Shown: positions 48,212-60,774, counted from the first letter of the stretch. The stretch: 64,000 bases of DNA from Liolophura sinensis (GCF_032854445.1 NC_088300.1:76995966-77059965); one strand, 5' to 3'. Program-made: numbers and translations. Notes: generated by a model from the sequence alone, not told the origin.

Positions 48212-48317
48212 TTTATTGAGTAAAACTTTAAGGTCTATAATATTCAAATTAACTACAAATAAAAGTACAGGAGGAGACACATGCAAATATCAGTATAATA
48301 ATACAGTATGTTTTATT
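48212..48317 (-). terminator. Candidate polyadenylation signals for DNAAF1
   Basis: TTTATT at 48212-48217 and 48312-48317 (AATAAA on the minus strand) would give a 3' UTR of roughly 640-740 nt. Confidence 0.45.
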
Positions 48318-48483
48318 ACATGTCCATTGTCTCCATGAGATTATGATTTCCAGTTTTGAGAAGAAAAAAAAAATGTTACTTTGGCAAGAGCCCTCACATA
48401 CTGAGGGGAACAATTCATATTTGATTTGGATTGAAGATTGTACTCAGAATATTTCCCTTATAATACTGAGGTCTGTTTCGTGA

Positions 48484-48807
48484 GTGGAGAAGACTGGAGT
48501 ATGTAGAGTTTCAAGGAGAACTACGACTGTTGGTCAGACAGAACTTCGTACAATACACACATCACAAGTTACGATGACCACAAAGTTGTACATGCTTCAT
48601 GTGCCTCATGGGAAACCTAGAATCATGGAAATTCATGGGACCATGAAGAAAGGCAGGAAGAAATATTTTCGTCTGTTCTTAATGGACAACATATTTGGTG
48701 GACAAATGGATTTTATGAATGTTTCACCCCAAACAAATGAGAACTTCATTAAATATATTTCTGAAGATGATAAAACATACATTGTAAACATCAATGAATA
48801 TATGTGA
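48484..48807 (+). other. Unassigned 107-residue open frame
   Basis: The frame is longer than its neighbours and has protein-like composition in its second half (KKGRKKYFRLFLMDN, then a region ending YIVNINEYM). No family was recognised. It is antisense to the predicted DNAAF1 3' UTR, without evident splice sites or promoter. It could be chance, a small gene, or a relic. Confidence 0.2.
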
Positions 48808-48948
48808 TTATATGACAAGTTGTTGATTTCACAGCTCATGAAGACAGAATGAATCCTGTATCATACAGCTGGCTGATCTGTGATGTATCTACACTGAAAA
48901 TGGCTGATTTAGTGAGGAGAAATATGAAAAATGGAGAAAGACATTTAG

Positions 48949-51900
48949 TTAATCCAGTTGGTCAAACTCCACGTTTATATCTCCTTTGTCTTTACTGACA
49001 CCAATATTTTTAGCCAAGTCCCATATTTTCTGCTCTTTAGTTCTTTCTTCCCATGAGTTTTCATCATCTTGATTTGGGCCATATTCTAGCTTTCCTGTCT
49101 TTGATATTTTTGAGCTTGTCACTTTATGCATGTCTTCAAGAAGACCTGCAGAGTGTCGCTGCTGAACAGTGTCATAAGATTCTGGTGTTTCTAGAGTAGT
49201 GGCTGCTGGTGCAGTGTTCACCGTGCTGAGTTCCACATCTTCTGGTCCTACCAGCGGTACAGCCTGCTCACTGGGGGCTGATGTTGTCAGACATGTGTCA
49301 GAATTGGCGGTTAAGGTTTCCGAACTGGTTTCAGGTGTGATATCTTCTATACTCACACCACACTTCTTCAGGAAACTGCTAGGAGTTAGTTCTTCATCAT
49401 CTGACAGGATCTCAATCTTTGGTTTGTAAGCAGGCTGATGATTAAAACAAAGAAAAAAATCACTTAAATGTACAATACCATAACATGAAGTGTTCAGAGC
49501 AGTATATGTAAATAATGGATGACCAAGACAGAATACAACTGACACTTCATGATGACGACAATACACGACTAGCTTCATTGGTGCTTGCCAGTCTACCTGT
49601 AAATAGTATGGAAACTGCAAAATCTGTTTGTTATTTTACACAAACTTTTTTTTGCATTAGGAAATTGATGGGACCTAATGCATGCACTGCATTTGTTGTG
49701 GCTTTGTTTTAACAAGGGTCCAGTAATGAGAATTTCACTGTGAAACTGTAATTGCATTGATTGCAAATACAGTTTTTGAATGCAGAAGTCTTGTAGAGTG
49801 TGTGTATGAACACTTACCCTCATGACAGACGGCTCCTGCTCTGTCACCGGCTGAACTGTTACATCGACATCCTCTAGGTCAGGTAAATCCTGAAAAGGAA
49901 ACACGTCTCACATTCAAAAACACTCAATGAAGTCTCATCAAACAAATGGACAGGTCTTTGCGCAGCAAAGCTTTTCCTTGGCATCTGATTAAAATGAACA
50001 CAGGAAAGTTGTCAAAAAAATATATTTTCAGTCATAAAATTTTGACTAGTTACAACCAAATAAGTTGAACTAGAAATATTCTGACTGCTCAAAAAACTGG
50101 TAGTGAAAATAATGGACATAAAGTGATGCATAGGGGAAAAGGGTTATAAAGAATGCAAATCAGCCTCATCATCGTCTTGGTGTGCCCAGTAATAAGGGAG
50201 TGAGACAAACATTTATTTGCAACAAGTTTTTAATATCTGATTTACATGTACTATATATGCACTTACATCTAAGTCTTCATCTTGCCTTCGGTCTGATTCA
50301 TCTGTACAAAACAGACAAATTGTTGCAGTGTTAAGTTAACAACCTACAGGTGACACCAAAACTGAATAAACACAAGATTCAGATGTATCTGCCCTGGTAG
50401 GGAGAATAATACATATAATACACAATGCACCTGGCTCGGTGTTGATGAATGATATACACACGATTGTCCCATTTCTTCAAATTCAATGTGGACATTAAAT
50501 ACATCACAAAAAGTGGCATAACTGTATATTATTAAGTTATGAGACTCATTTTCAAAAGACTTTTATTTTGGAAATAGAGACAAAAAGTAAACAAATTTTA
50601 AAACTCTTAAGTGAAGTGGTTCTGCAGATATAGTGATGATGTCATATACCGTAAATCTTTTCAAGCACTAAAGCAATGTTTTCAGTAAAATTTATGCTTA
50701 CAATTATCATGAAAATGATGATAAAACTAATTAAAAATGTAAGCTTAAAAAACTGTATAAATTATTTAAGTTCACTGAGTATGTTTCAAAATATTGGATG
50801 CAGAGGTGGTTGAGTAGGTTGAAGAATTAGGGTGATACAAACTATAAGTATGTGGAATTTTGAAAACCTAACATTTATTGCTCTGTGTAGTACCTTCCCC
50901 TTCTAACTGCATGTGTTTTAATAAAGATGCATGTAGGGAGATTTCTATCCCTTCACTTTTACCTGGTACTTCTGTAATCAACACTCTGGAGGATATCTCT
51001 GACTGATTTCTTTGAGTTTCTGAAGAAACGAAAGACATTATTTAGATTGATAAGAACTGTTGTCATGACTGGTTTTGAAGTCTAAGGTATGCCTTGTAGC
51101 GTTTCTACCATACATAACAAGACATTTAAAAAAAACATTTACATTTTTCTGAACTGTGCATTTTATTTAAATGCTGATACATAATAGTAAAACTTGCATA
51201 TAAAGCCTGGTCAGCAGTAGCTTTACCAGGTCCTTTAAGGAGCAAGAGAGATGCATAGTTACCTCCCCTGACCTCTGCTTGGATATTTATTTATCTGATC
51301 AGTGTTTTACACCGTACTCAAGAATATTTCACTTATACGAGCCCTGGGGAAAAGCACAAACATCCGCAGGCTGGTGGCAGACATTCCCACTTACAACAGT
51401 AGAGGAAGCCAGCATGAGCTTGATATGAACTTATATACTGGAGGGAGGCTCACGGGTCATTGTGCGTGCTAAGCCCCTTGGCCATGATGGCACCCTCTCT
51501 GCTTGAATATCTCGATCTAAAAAGAAATATTTGGCAACAAGTCACAGGTCTTTCACCAATATAGTGGACAGCTGTCATGCAAGTGAAATATCCTTGACTA
51601 AGGCATAAATTTCACTAGAGCAAAGGCAGTCAGTTTTATGGGTAGAGGAAACCACAGCACCTGGAGAAAACCACAGACCTTGGGCAAGAAACTGACATTA
51701 ACATCAGTGACATGTGATTTCCAAATGCAAGTCATATTGGTGGAGCATAAAGCCAAGTGATCTCTAACAAACCTTATGTACAATTGCCTAAACAGGTCTA
51801 TGGGTTCTGCAAGCAGTGAAGGTGAAGAAATCTAAGGATTTTCCTTTTTAATGCTGGGAATGAACCAACACATTGTGTGTCCCAACAGCTGAATGACACG

Positions 51901-54900
51901 CCTCTTAAGCACTCCACCAAAACCAATCCTTCATGGTGCTGAACAAATCACAAAACAGAACTTACTCTGTGAAGAGAATATTCCTTCTGCCTCCTCTTTC
52001 GGTTTAATGAATGGAATTTCTTCTCGGTCAGATGTTTTCTGGAAACACAAATATCAAGCACATCAGCATACCTTATTACATAACAATATTATCTCAGCTG
52101 ATGTTTGTAAATATTTTCAATGGTCAATGTGGATGTCATTGTATAAGTGAACTATTCTTGAGTGTGACATTAAAGTCCAATCAAAACGAAAATTAAACTT
52201 GTCACTCAGTCTTCACTACCATATTTGCGCACATTTCTCAGTTGTCAAGTTAACAAAAAGCACAACCAACAAAACCTCAGCAAATCTAACAGTGCCTGAT
52301 TTACCTGACCAGGATTTTCCTCCACATCCTCGGATTCAGAGTCTCGTTTCAAGTTGTAAGCTGACTCAAACGTCCGCTGTTGGCCATCCTTGGTTTTATA
52401 TGTCCCATACAACCAGTCCACAGAATCCACATCCACTTCCACCTTCCCTTCTTTGCCCTCTTTCTCACGCTCTTCATTCAGTTCACGCTCCAATTTCTTT
52501 GCTATCCCCTTTCTTCGTAAATCCATCATATCTGATAAGAAAGAATAAATAATATAGCGTTTGACACAAAACACATCTCGCCTCTTTCAAAACAATTGGT
52601 ACTTAGTGTTATATAGTTCATGGTTGCATACCCAGGGATGAATATATACCGGTCATTTCCTTTTCCCCATTTCACCAAAGCCATCTGTGTTTTGAAAGTA
52701 AGATTGGTTGTTCGACGTCTTTATCCACTGGTCACTGGATGAGCTGGAAGCTAAGGTTACCTCAAATGTATCAAGCAACATGTCTGTATGGAAGCCACCA
52801 CCAGATCTCAATCTAGTGATATGTCCTTCACCCAGGTTTTCAGACACCTGAATGCGTAACACTTACAATCAATACCATCCTGTATCTTCTTCCTCTCCCT
52901 TTCTGCCCAGGCTTCTCTCTCTTTCCTCTCAGCCTGCACACCCCCAGCAGCCCTGTGGTCAAAACAAAGTGACAAGCAATTAAACTAAGTTTGCAATGAC
53001 TCTGTACCTACACACATTTATGTTCAGTTATAGCTGTGACAACGGCCTCTGTAGCTTAGTACATCGGTCAAATTGTTTACACCTAATTTTTTATGGGTCA
53101 TTCTCTATGGATCATGAATTATCCTAAAACTCTTGCCAAATGTAGTAGTTATTGTGAATTTAAGCTTTGCTTTAAGATTTGTCTTCATGACATTCTACAA
53201 GGGACTTAAATTTCATAAATCTACATGTATTTACTGATTTAAAAAATTGACATTTTTCTCCAACAGTTAACTTTTTGGGTTTTCACAACTTAAATCCCCT
53301 AGAATGAAAAAAATGAACACTTAATTCATGCTGCAGAAACAGCCCCAGTTCTTATTAAGTTGGGATGAACAATACTATATGTATAAACATTTATCACTTG
53401 TCAATCAGCCCAAATCTTACCAGGCTTCAGCACAAGCACGGTCTTTAGGAAACACTGGACGATCATCCAGGTAGGTCAGACTTTTCTGAAAAGAACAGTT
53501 TTACAGATACAGGTATATTACTGTTAATGCCACACATTTTATGACATTTAAAACTATTATAATTTTTTGATAAAGAAAAATGAATAAATTTGAAAACAAT
53601 GAGTTGGCAATAATAAACCGTATCATTACACTTACCAGAGTTACTGTCAAAGTCTTCCTGTAATTCTTCACATTCTTTATAATGGGGTTACCCGTTAGTG
53701 TCAACACTCTCTACAAAACAAAATCATCCATAAATAGAATCTGCTCATCTGGGAGTACATGTAAAAGACTGAACAATAAGAATACATGTACCGTATTTCA
53801 AAGTCAACAAAATACTGAGAATGTGACCGACAATGGTAATGCTGTTCAAAAGACGGGTAGAAAAGTTTTTTTAAAGCCGCTTGTCACAGAGACAGGTAGA
53901 TTTTGTTTGTATCTGTCACCTACAGGTATCCACCTGTCCCCATGAGTCTGACTTTTAGAAATTCTATGATCTGTGCTGGCAATATCGATCGCAATGCACT
54001 GTGGCACTTTGCCAATATATAATCTCAGTTTGGCGAAATTATTTTCCGTCAACCTCGCCACCCTGGGGAAGCAATATCAGTCTACAAACAGGAACATTTG
54101 GTTCAGTTGAAGCTCCCTTTTTTTTCAATATTTTGTGGGGACTTCTACACAGTCGATCATCAAAATGAAACGTACCAGCAGTAGTTCAGTCTGTATTTGT
54201 GTACGCATGCGCTTCCCATTCAAGGGAAACAATCAGGGAAATCATTAAGCCTGTATGTGCTTAGATTTCTATTCATGTGTCTTGAGTTGTTCCCTTTTAC
54301 TCCTGCGACACCGCACCTAGTCTTCAAGTAAGAACAGTTAGAACTCGGTCTTAAAGCTGTATGCTTTGGGGCAATAGGAAGAGGCCGGGACAATAAATAT
54401 TAACCACATCTTTTTTATTTTTTTACTTGTCTGGTGTTTCACACTGTACTCAAGAAGATTTAATTGATATGATGGTGGCCAGCAACTCACGCGGACTACA
54501 AATGCAATGGTGAGAGACTGCGGATCATGCATGACACTTAAATTTTTGATTGATTCACTGCTCTGCACTGACTGTTCTGTGGTTCAGGCGGACTGGCGCT
54601 GTTCCTTCTGTCATAGCTGTGGACTCTGGCGAAAAAGTGTTAGGAAGCATTTTTGCATTCTAATTTTGCTGATGCTACTATAACCGAAGCATGTTCTTTA
54701 ACGCTGAAAGTACATTTGATCTCGGAATTGAAAGTGTAAACACGATAGGTCCACTGACGACGGCCTTATCCACTAAATGATGTCCTAACAGTGATGACTT
54801 GTTCGGCCTGAAAATAACAATGTCTTAAGACAACATTTTGATTATGGGAACGCCAAGTAAATCTACAGACTTCACAAATATAGACATGCAAGGATATTGA

Positions 54901-57900
54901 CTTAAACATGATTGTAAACTTACTGAGCCTACCTGCTGCTGTAACAGGTGAATTTTTTGTGACCGGTCACCGATAAAAATTGCCTGTCGCCGACAAGCAG
55001 ACAGGCGTTATTTAAAAAAAAATAAAATAAAAAAGTTTTTGTCACTTTTTTTGATCACATGCATAACAAACAAATTCCAAACAATGGATGACATGAAGAG
55101 AATCCTTTTAATCAAAGACAAGGCAATTATTGACATAAGACTGACTACTTACCAGTTGTGGCATTTTGGCCAGGACATCAATGATTGCAGGGTCCTCTAG
55201 TTTATTGTGAGACAGGTCTAGAACACTGATGCTCTCACACTTAGCCAGATGACTTACTGACTCCACACTGGATAGCTTATTGTGTGATATCTGTAGAGTG
55301 TGCAGCACCTTCAGACAAGCTGAAAACAATAGCTAGAACTCAAAACTTGATGCCAACAGGGATTGAAAAAAAATTACAAATAGATTATGGATATATTAAA
55401 TTTTAAACTCAGGCAATTAAAGTCCACATATATATATCCAAACTGTGTGTTTCAATTTCCATCACACGTACCATTTTACAATAAATTTCAGCCCACAATT
55501 CATGAACATTATATGGAATGCTACAGCTAAGACATGAGTTATCTTTCCTGAATAGTCTCAGAACATGGGTTGTTTCCCCTGAGCAGAAAAGATGGGAGAA
55601 AATTGCTAGTACCGGAATATCGTAGAAAACTATACCTGACAATGCCTTCAGATAAAGTTGTAAGTCAGATATTGTCTTCCAAGATAATTTTGCTGTAGCT
55701 TACTTCATATGTATGTCTTCCTTTATTTTAAGATGTTAGCTGGCTGGCATTGCATTCATTCATCAGATGATCTCATATGGAACTTTCTATAAGAGATGTG
55801 TATACCAATTTCTGTTAACATTTCCTAGGTTTGATTGAAAAAAGATATAACTAAATAGTTTTTGGAATTACATTCAGTTAGCAAAGTGGTCCTGTATTAG
55901 TCTCGTGGTGGTCTCTAAGCAGCCTTTTACGAAAATTGGATTGATCTATCCGCATACGACTAGCTGATAACTTTCATGTTATGAATAATGTCAGAAGGTC
56001 TCTCTAGTCACAACTTAGACTTGGTAGCAAGGCTACCAAAAAGCTAGCCATGAATGCAAAACTTCAGCTCAATGCATAAAGAACTACAATCATGAATTTG
56101 GTAATGTACGGTAAATAATGTGCTCATAGACCATAAATGATAGAACATCCCCCTTGCCTCACTGAGCTTTATATGCATGCAAAACTTCATATCAATACAT
56201 ACAATACTTTTTAAGATACCAACCCCAACATTTTGCTTAACCGTGATTCTAATACACATTACACTCAGTTATTTTTTTATTTATTTATTTATCTGATTGG
56301 TGTTTTACGCCGTACTCAAGAATATTTCGCTTATACGATGGCGGCCAGCATTATGGTGAAAGGAAACCGGGCAGAGCCCGGGGGATACCCACGACCATAC
56401 GCAGGTTGTTGACAGACCTTCCCATGTACGGCTGGAGAGAAAGCCAGCATGAGCTGGACTTGAACTCACAGCGACCGCATTGGTGAGAGACTCCTGGGTC
56501 ATTACGCTGCGCTAGAGCGCTAACCAATTGAGCCACGGAGGTCCCTCATTACACTGTCAAGAATTCAGCAATTTACAGTATTTAAAATGCAACCATCCAA
56601 TCAATGATCCCCCTCGTACTATTTTGTTCTACATGTGAGCAAACCTTGAGCTCAATACACGCAGTACTTTCTGAGATACCACCCCTAACATTTTGTTTCA
56701 CGTTGATTCCAATACATAATACACTAAGTTGGAAATTCAGTAATTTACAATACCATATATGTAGACACGGAATCAATGCTAGAATATCACCCTCATGCTA
56801 TTCTGCTCTACATGTCAGCAAACCCTGAGCTCAATACATGCAGTGCTTTCTGAGATACCACCCCTAACATTTTGTTTAACACTGATTCTAATACATAATT
56901 CACTAAGTAGGGAATTCAATAATTTACGGTACTTAATAAGTACACATGAAATCAATGCTGGAATATCACCCTCATGTTACTCTGTTTTACGTGTGTGCAA
57001 ATCCTGAGCTCAATACATGCAGTCCTTTTTAAGACACCACTCCTAATATTACTTTCTCTATTACTGGAAGCCAATGATGCCGACGCTCAGGATACGACAT
57101 AAGCTACGCCTGTACTATATACAGGAGAGCTAAAAATGGCCACCTAAATCGCAATTATTACAGCCACAGGCAGTAAAATACTTACATATGTTTTCAATCT
57201 TCTCTACTGAATTGTTGCTAACATTGAGGGTATCAAGAATCTCCAAGTCTTCCAAGTTCTCTATTTTTCTGATTAGATTCTGCTGCAGGTAGAGACATCG
57301 CAACTTCTTCTGACAATTTAGGTTTTCAATCTTTGTCAAGCCATTGCATTCCAGCCACAGACATTTCAATCCTGTGTATGCTTCCAAGCATTCTATCTTT
57401 GACAAACCTGTAACAGAAAACACCACTCACTGATAAGCCCTTGTTGAACAGAGAACAAACTATTTATTTTTATGTGGATTGGCGGGAGTGGGAGAGCAAT
57501 CAAGTATGAAAATGGAAATTAACATGTTTATTTTATATAGCATTCAGTTATATATACACAAAGACAAGAATCAAAATTGAGGTAATAAAGTGATAAACCT
57601 TACCTTTGTAATGCAGATAAAGTACATCATTTAGCTCTGGAGTTGTATACAGTTTCATATCCTTACAATGTTGTCTCAAAAATTTGGCTGTGAGCCTGGA
57701 GAAGAAAGAAGGCTGTTAAACCATCAAAACAAAGCATTCTGGAAGTATTGTTTTCTCTTGTATGTTCCCTACCAGTTTGCGCAGTCGAGATAATAAATAC
57801 ACATATGTGTAACTATTCCAGAACAGAACAAAAAAAAAGACCTTAATTTTGTTAAAAACATCCCAAAAGTTGAACTTGATCTGTAACTGGTCACAGTAAA

Positions 57901-59120
57901 TAGTATACCAAGTTACAATTTGGTGTGCTGAATCTGTTTACTCACACCAAAACTCACACCAAAAAAGCCCACCAACTGTTTTGTGATGTATTAACACACA
58001 CACCCAACCTCCAGATCGGTATGGGACAAATGACTGAGAAATCTAAAGATGAATTTGGCCAAAGCTTTGCTAAAGCTTTGTGATATTAATTGTGATGGAG
58101 AGGATGACTGAATAACTAACTGGTTAACACACATTCTAGTAGCATGAGGGAATGGTGGTTGTGGCTGTCCTAGTTTCTAAAAACTCACAGGTCACTGAGC
58201 TTTTCAGGATATGACTTTAACCAGACAGTTTTACTCTAACATCCAATACCTTGGTCCTTCTGGTTTCTTGTCATTCTTTGTCATGTCAACGTTTTTAGCA
58301 TTCTCCTGGTCCCCAGCACCTTTTTCACTTTTATGATTAGAATCCATGGCTGTTTTCACATTTAGTTTGTCTGGAAGAAAAAAACAAAGCCAAAGCGTAC
58401 ATTCATGTACGACAAGTATGAACTTGATTTTCGATAATGAAAGTGTTAAATAGACTGTTCACAGAACACTCAACAGGGACTGCTATTATACAAAATAATT
58501 CTCAAATGTACAGGTCAGCAGGACACTGGGGTATCAGTGTGTCATGTGTGCGTAGCTTATGCATTAATTTCTATTTTGCACACCATTGACAGCAGCCATT
58601 AACTGCAATGCTGCCCACAGTATGATGTTACTTATCTGAATTAACATTAATACCATTTCCACTAAATGCAATGCTGTCATGTGCCTTGAAAACTTTATTA
58701 TGTATATGATAAGTAACATTCTCTCCAGGTAATTAATGGTGTTTGCAATCATATGGTGGAAATCTGGAATATAATGAAGGTGAAACAGTATCAACAAAAT
58801 CAAAATCTTCAGTATCATTACACATTAAATTTATAGACCTGAAACATGTGCATACTGTTTTAGAAATACAATAAATGAGAAAATGTAAGAAAGCACATAA
58901 ATGAATATGGTGCTATCATCTGATTCTTCAGAGTGTGTCATGTAATTTATTTACCACTACCTTTGTTTTCCTTGTCGTTCTCCTCCAAGCAGAGTTCTTT
59001 ATCAGATGGCGTGTTTTCTTCTTTATTGGAGTCTGTGATAGTTTCTATTTCAATCCTGGTCCCAAGTGATGGTGTCTGATTGGATTCAATTTCTGCGGTG
59101 AGTTCCTCTATAAGTGGCAT
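48949..59120 (-). CDS. DNAAF1: Dynein axonemal assembly factor 1 (LRRC50)
   Basis: Fourteen coding exons (complement): 58961-59120, 58250-58370, 57604-57695, 57186-57407, 55153-55319, 53636-53710, 53421-53485, 52867-52952, 52305-52531, 51966-52038, 50963-51019, 50267-50301, 49818-49889, 48949-49434. They total 1938 nt, 645 residues (human about 725). An acidic/polar N-terminus is followed by [11 protein letters not shown], leucine-rich repeats (about 125-280: [50 protein letters not shown]) and the cap [20 protein letters not shown]. Then come an Arg/Glu-rich helical stretch (302-370) and an acidic tail containing [10 protein letters not shown] and IEILSDDEE. The family acts in the cytoplasm to preassemble axonemal dynein arms, so the organism has motile cilia. 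The first exon donor is ambiguous by 6 nt. Intron 4 holds a satellite-like repeat with a SINE inside it. Confidence 0.97.
51287..51494 (-). mobile_element. SINE, internally deleted, with 14-bp target-site duplication
   Basis: The inverted tail (TGTTTTACACCGTACTCAAG, ATATTTCACTTATACGA) joins directly to GCCCTGGGGAAAAGC, skipping the usual middle segment, then runs to a degraded tRNA-like head. CTCTGCTTGGATAT near 51273-51286 and CTCTGCTTGAATAT at 51497-51510 are the flanking duplication, with one mismatch. It lies in a DNAAF1 intron. Confidence 0.82.
52126..52195 (+). mobile_element. SINE 3' fragment in a DNAAF1 intron
   Basis: GTCATTGTATAAGTGAACTA, TTCTTGAGTGTGACATTAAAG and TCCAATCAAAA resemble the plus-orientation 3' end of the tRNA-derived SINEs here. 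It is short and diverged. Confidence 0.55.
54408..54540 (-). mobile_element. Diverged SINE fragment in DNAAF1 intron 5
   Basis: GTCTGGTGTTTCACACTGTA and CTCAAGAAGATT, then ATGGTGGCCAGCA, match the inverted SINE 3' half. The middle is deleted and a short head-like remnant follows (AATGGTGAGAGACTGCGGATC). Confidence 0.65.
56040..57045. repeat. About 178-bp tandem repeat interrupted by a SINE
   Basis: Units share TGAGCTCAATACATGCAGT, GAGATACCACCCCTAACATT, TTGTTTAAC and GGAATATCACCCTCATG. The TGAGCTC block recurs near 56648, 56826 and 57006, spacing 178-180 bp. Further units at 56040-56265 are cut off by the SINE at 56271-56543. The same unit occurs at 24775-25212. The array lies in DNAAF1 intron 4. 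Confidence 0.82.
56271..56543 (-). mobile_element. Full-length tRNA-derived SINE inserted in the 178-bp repeat
   Basis: The minus strand begins GGACCTCCGTGGCTCAATTG (A box), with B box GTGAGTTCAAGTCCAGCTC, then CCCCCGGGCTCTGCCCGG, CATAATGCTGGCCGCCATCG, TTGAGTACGGCGTAAAACACC and TAAA repeats. CATTACACT is found at 56256-56264 and 56547-56555, consistent with a target-site duplication. It is the best preserved copy in the window and serves as the reference for the fragments. Confidence 0.92.
58955..58966 (-). promoter_or_regulatory. Alternative 5' splice sites, 6 nt apart, in DNAAF1
   Basis: The first coding exon can end before GTAGTG (exon end 58961) or before GTAAAT (exon end 58955). Both leave phase 1, so the choice only adds or removes Gly-Ser. 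Neither matches the consensus strongly. Confidence 0.55.
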
Positions 59121-59499
59121 CTTGTCCTTCCCAAGAATCCTGATCCAAAATATTAGAAGAATAATTAATAGATAACATTTTTGTGGTTTATAGGTACAGG
59201 TACACATACAAGGTATACTTTGATAAAAAAAAAGAGTTTATTACCTCCATGAAATCTTAAATACACAGGTGTAGAAATTTATCGCATGTAGCAAACAATG
59301 AAAAGTTTATCCAGCTTTAATCTAATGATTACTCTCAATAGGATACACGGCTGCCATGGACTGCATCAAAAAGTAGTACATCCAGATGTAGTAACTGATG
59401 AGCACAATATGAAGATTTCATAACTATCCATATGCATTTTATCATTCAGTGGCATCAGAAGAAATTTAAAAATCCAAGTATCATAGCATGTAAGGTCAG

Positions 59500-59690
59500 G
59501 GTCGAGGGCCGCCTTGGCCCCGGAAGCTCCACGAACCTAGATAGTAGTGGTTGAGATCTCTCCCTGACACATAAAAAGTGTGTATGAGTGGGGGGGAGGG
59601 GACAAGCATATTTATCTCCCCACCACTTGAAAGAGAAAGGGTTGCCCTGGGCCCCTGGGCCCTCCGGTTAGGACGTCACTGACCTTCAGC
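59500..59690. repeat. GC-rich dispersed segment resembling 395-535
   Basis: Runs such as GGGCCGCCTTGGCCCC, GGGGGGGAGGGGACAAGC and GGGCCCCTGGGCCCTCC stand out from the AT-rich background. In inverse orientation they resemble the GGGGGGCCAAGGGGACC...CCCCCCC block at 395-535. Probably fragments of one repeat family; the match is loose. Confidence 0.4.
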
Positions 59691-60027
59691 CATGTTTAAT
59701 GAATATAAATTATACCAGCATGTATTTCTACAAATACAAGATCGTGTAGATTAGAATGAGCTCATTTCATAGGCCTATGCTCAAATCGAAAGGTTTCGTA
59801 ATCGAAGTCACTAAATTTGTATAATGTGGACAATCTGTTGTGAAATAATCACCTATCAATTTAGGTTTTAAAATATTAAAGCTGTCGGCCAATGAAGTTA
59901 TTTTAAAACGGTGATAATACTTAACAAAAAAACGAACGCGCACTTGCTGACATTGGCAAAAGCCATACCGGCAGTCCTGTGCGTAAACGTTTTGCCTTTT
60001 AAGCCTGAACCACATGAAGATACTTAC

Positions 60028-60110
60028 TTCTGTTGTGTTGGACAGCCTGTGTTGATAGTACTAGAAATGTTTCTTACAAACTTACGGCCCAACAGATAAA
60101 TATACAATGC
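60028..60110 (-). other. 5' noncoding exon of DNAAF1 (probable)
   Basis: A good donor (GTAAGT, complement of 60022-60027) follows this stretch, and the coding exon at 58961-59139 begins after an acceptor (GATCAG, just above 59139) with only 19 nt of leader before its ATG. The upstream end (transcription start) is a guess. Confidence 0.55.
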
Positions 60111-60160
60111 ACAAGTCCAGGCTGGTCGTCTGCTACTTAACTTGCTTCTTCGAGTCTCCC

Positions 60161-60183
60161 GTTACCACGGTATCAGGGTAAAT
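60161..60183. promoter_or_regulatory. X-box-like motif and adjacent forkhead-like motif upstream of DNAAF1
   Basis: GTTACCACGGTATC (60161-60174) fits the RFX X-box GTNRCC-N2-RGYAAC with one mismatch. GTAAATA (60177-60183) fits the forkhead core RYAAAYA. They lie about 50-130 bp upstream of the 5' noncoding exon. RFX and FOXJ1 are the known regulators of motile-cilium genes; binding here is an inference. Confidence 0.6.
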
Positions 60184-60576
60184 AAATGAAGAGTTAATAA
60201 AGGGAGATCACTCTGATAGGCTCTGGTGAAAGCAACCGGTCGAAAAAATAATTGATCGTAGATCTCCAACAGAGAAAGCTTACTTTATACTCTCATTTTT
60301 CTTCCAGCTTTTCCCTCAAATCTTTTGGGTGCAAATCGTCTAACGTTACTTCAAAAATAAAATGACGAAGTGTAAAATACCACATTGGAGTATTCTTGTT
60401 TGAAAACCGTCGTCAGGGAAAATTCAAGAAAGGATTTTTGCTCGTTCTGGGTCGTATTAACTTACCCGAAGTTCCCAGTAGGTTTGGTGATTCTCTAGTG
60501 CGAAAAGGAAAAATATAACCATTTGTAATTATATTATTGATGCTAATTCATAGCTATTCGTGTTGGTTAATGTAAA

Positions 60577-60614
60577 ATGGCCATGTTTGCCGGAGCAGAA
60601 CCTGCTTACAACAG
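60577..60614 (+). CDS. Candidate first coding exon of a divergent gene
   Basis: AAAATGGCCATG offers a good start context, followed by 13 codons (MAMFAGAEPAYN, with an AG split codon) and a possible donor CAGGTTAGA. It lies about 450 bp from DNAAF1 in divergent orientation. A 21-nt candidate micro-exon at 62143-62163 has a strong pyrimidine tract and donor GTAAGT and keeps the phase. No family was recognised and the rest of the gene would lie to the right of the window. Confidence 0.28.
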
Positions 60615-60774
60615 GTTAGATCTTCATTTCAGGATAGTTTTTCAAAGACAACAATATATTTTGGTTCCAAGTTACCCCTTAATCAAAAGCCATGTTCATT
60701 CATGTCATTCACTGAAGCATTTTACTGAGTTGCACCCACTTACTTTATACATTTGCTAATACCAAATTACCACT

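Larger units (their letters stand above)
47174..48948. other. Tail-to-tail 3' UTR region between ATP6V1C and DNAAF1
   Basis: The plus-strand gene ends at 47173 and the minus-strand gene at 48949. An AATAAA for ATP6V1C is at 48174-48179. Minus-strand AATAAA signals (TTTATT on the plus strand) at 48212-48217 and 48312-48317 could serve DNAAF1. If used, the two transcripts come within about 40 bp of each other and may overlap. One plus-strand frame (48484-48807) is noted separately. Confidence 0.55.

Noticed and set aside
49199-49429. Plus-strand frame over the DNAAF1 last exon
   Set aside because: It is the antisense shadow of a well-supported coding exon.
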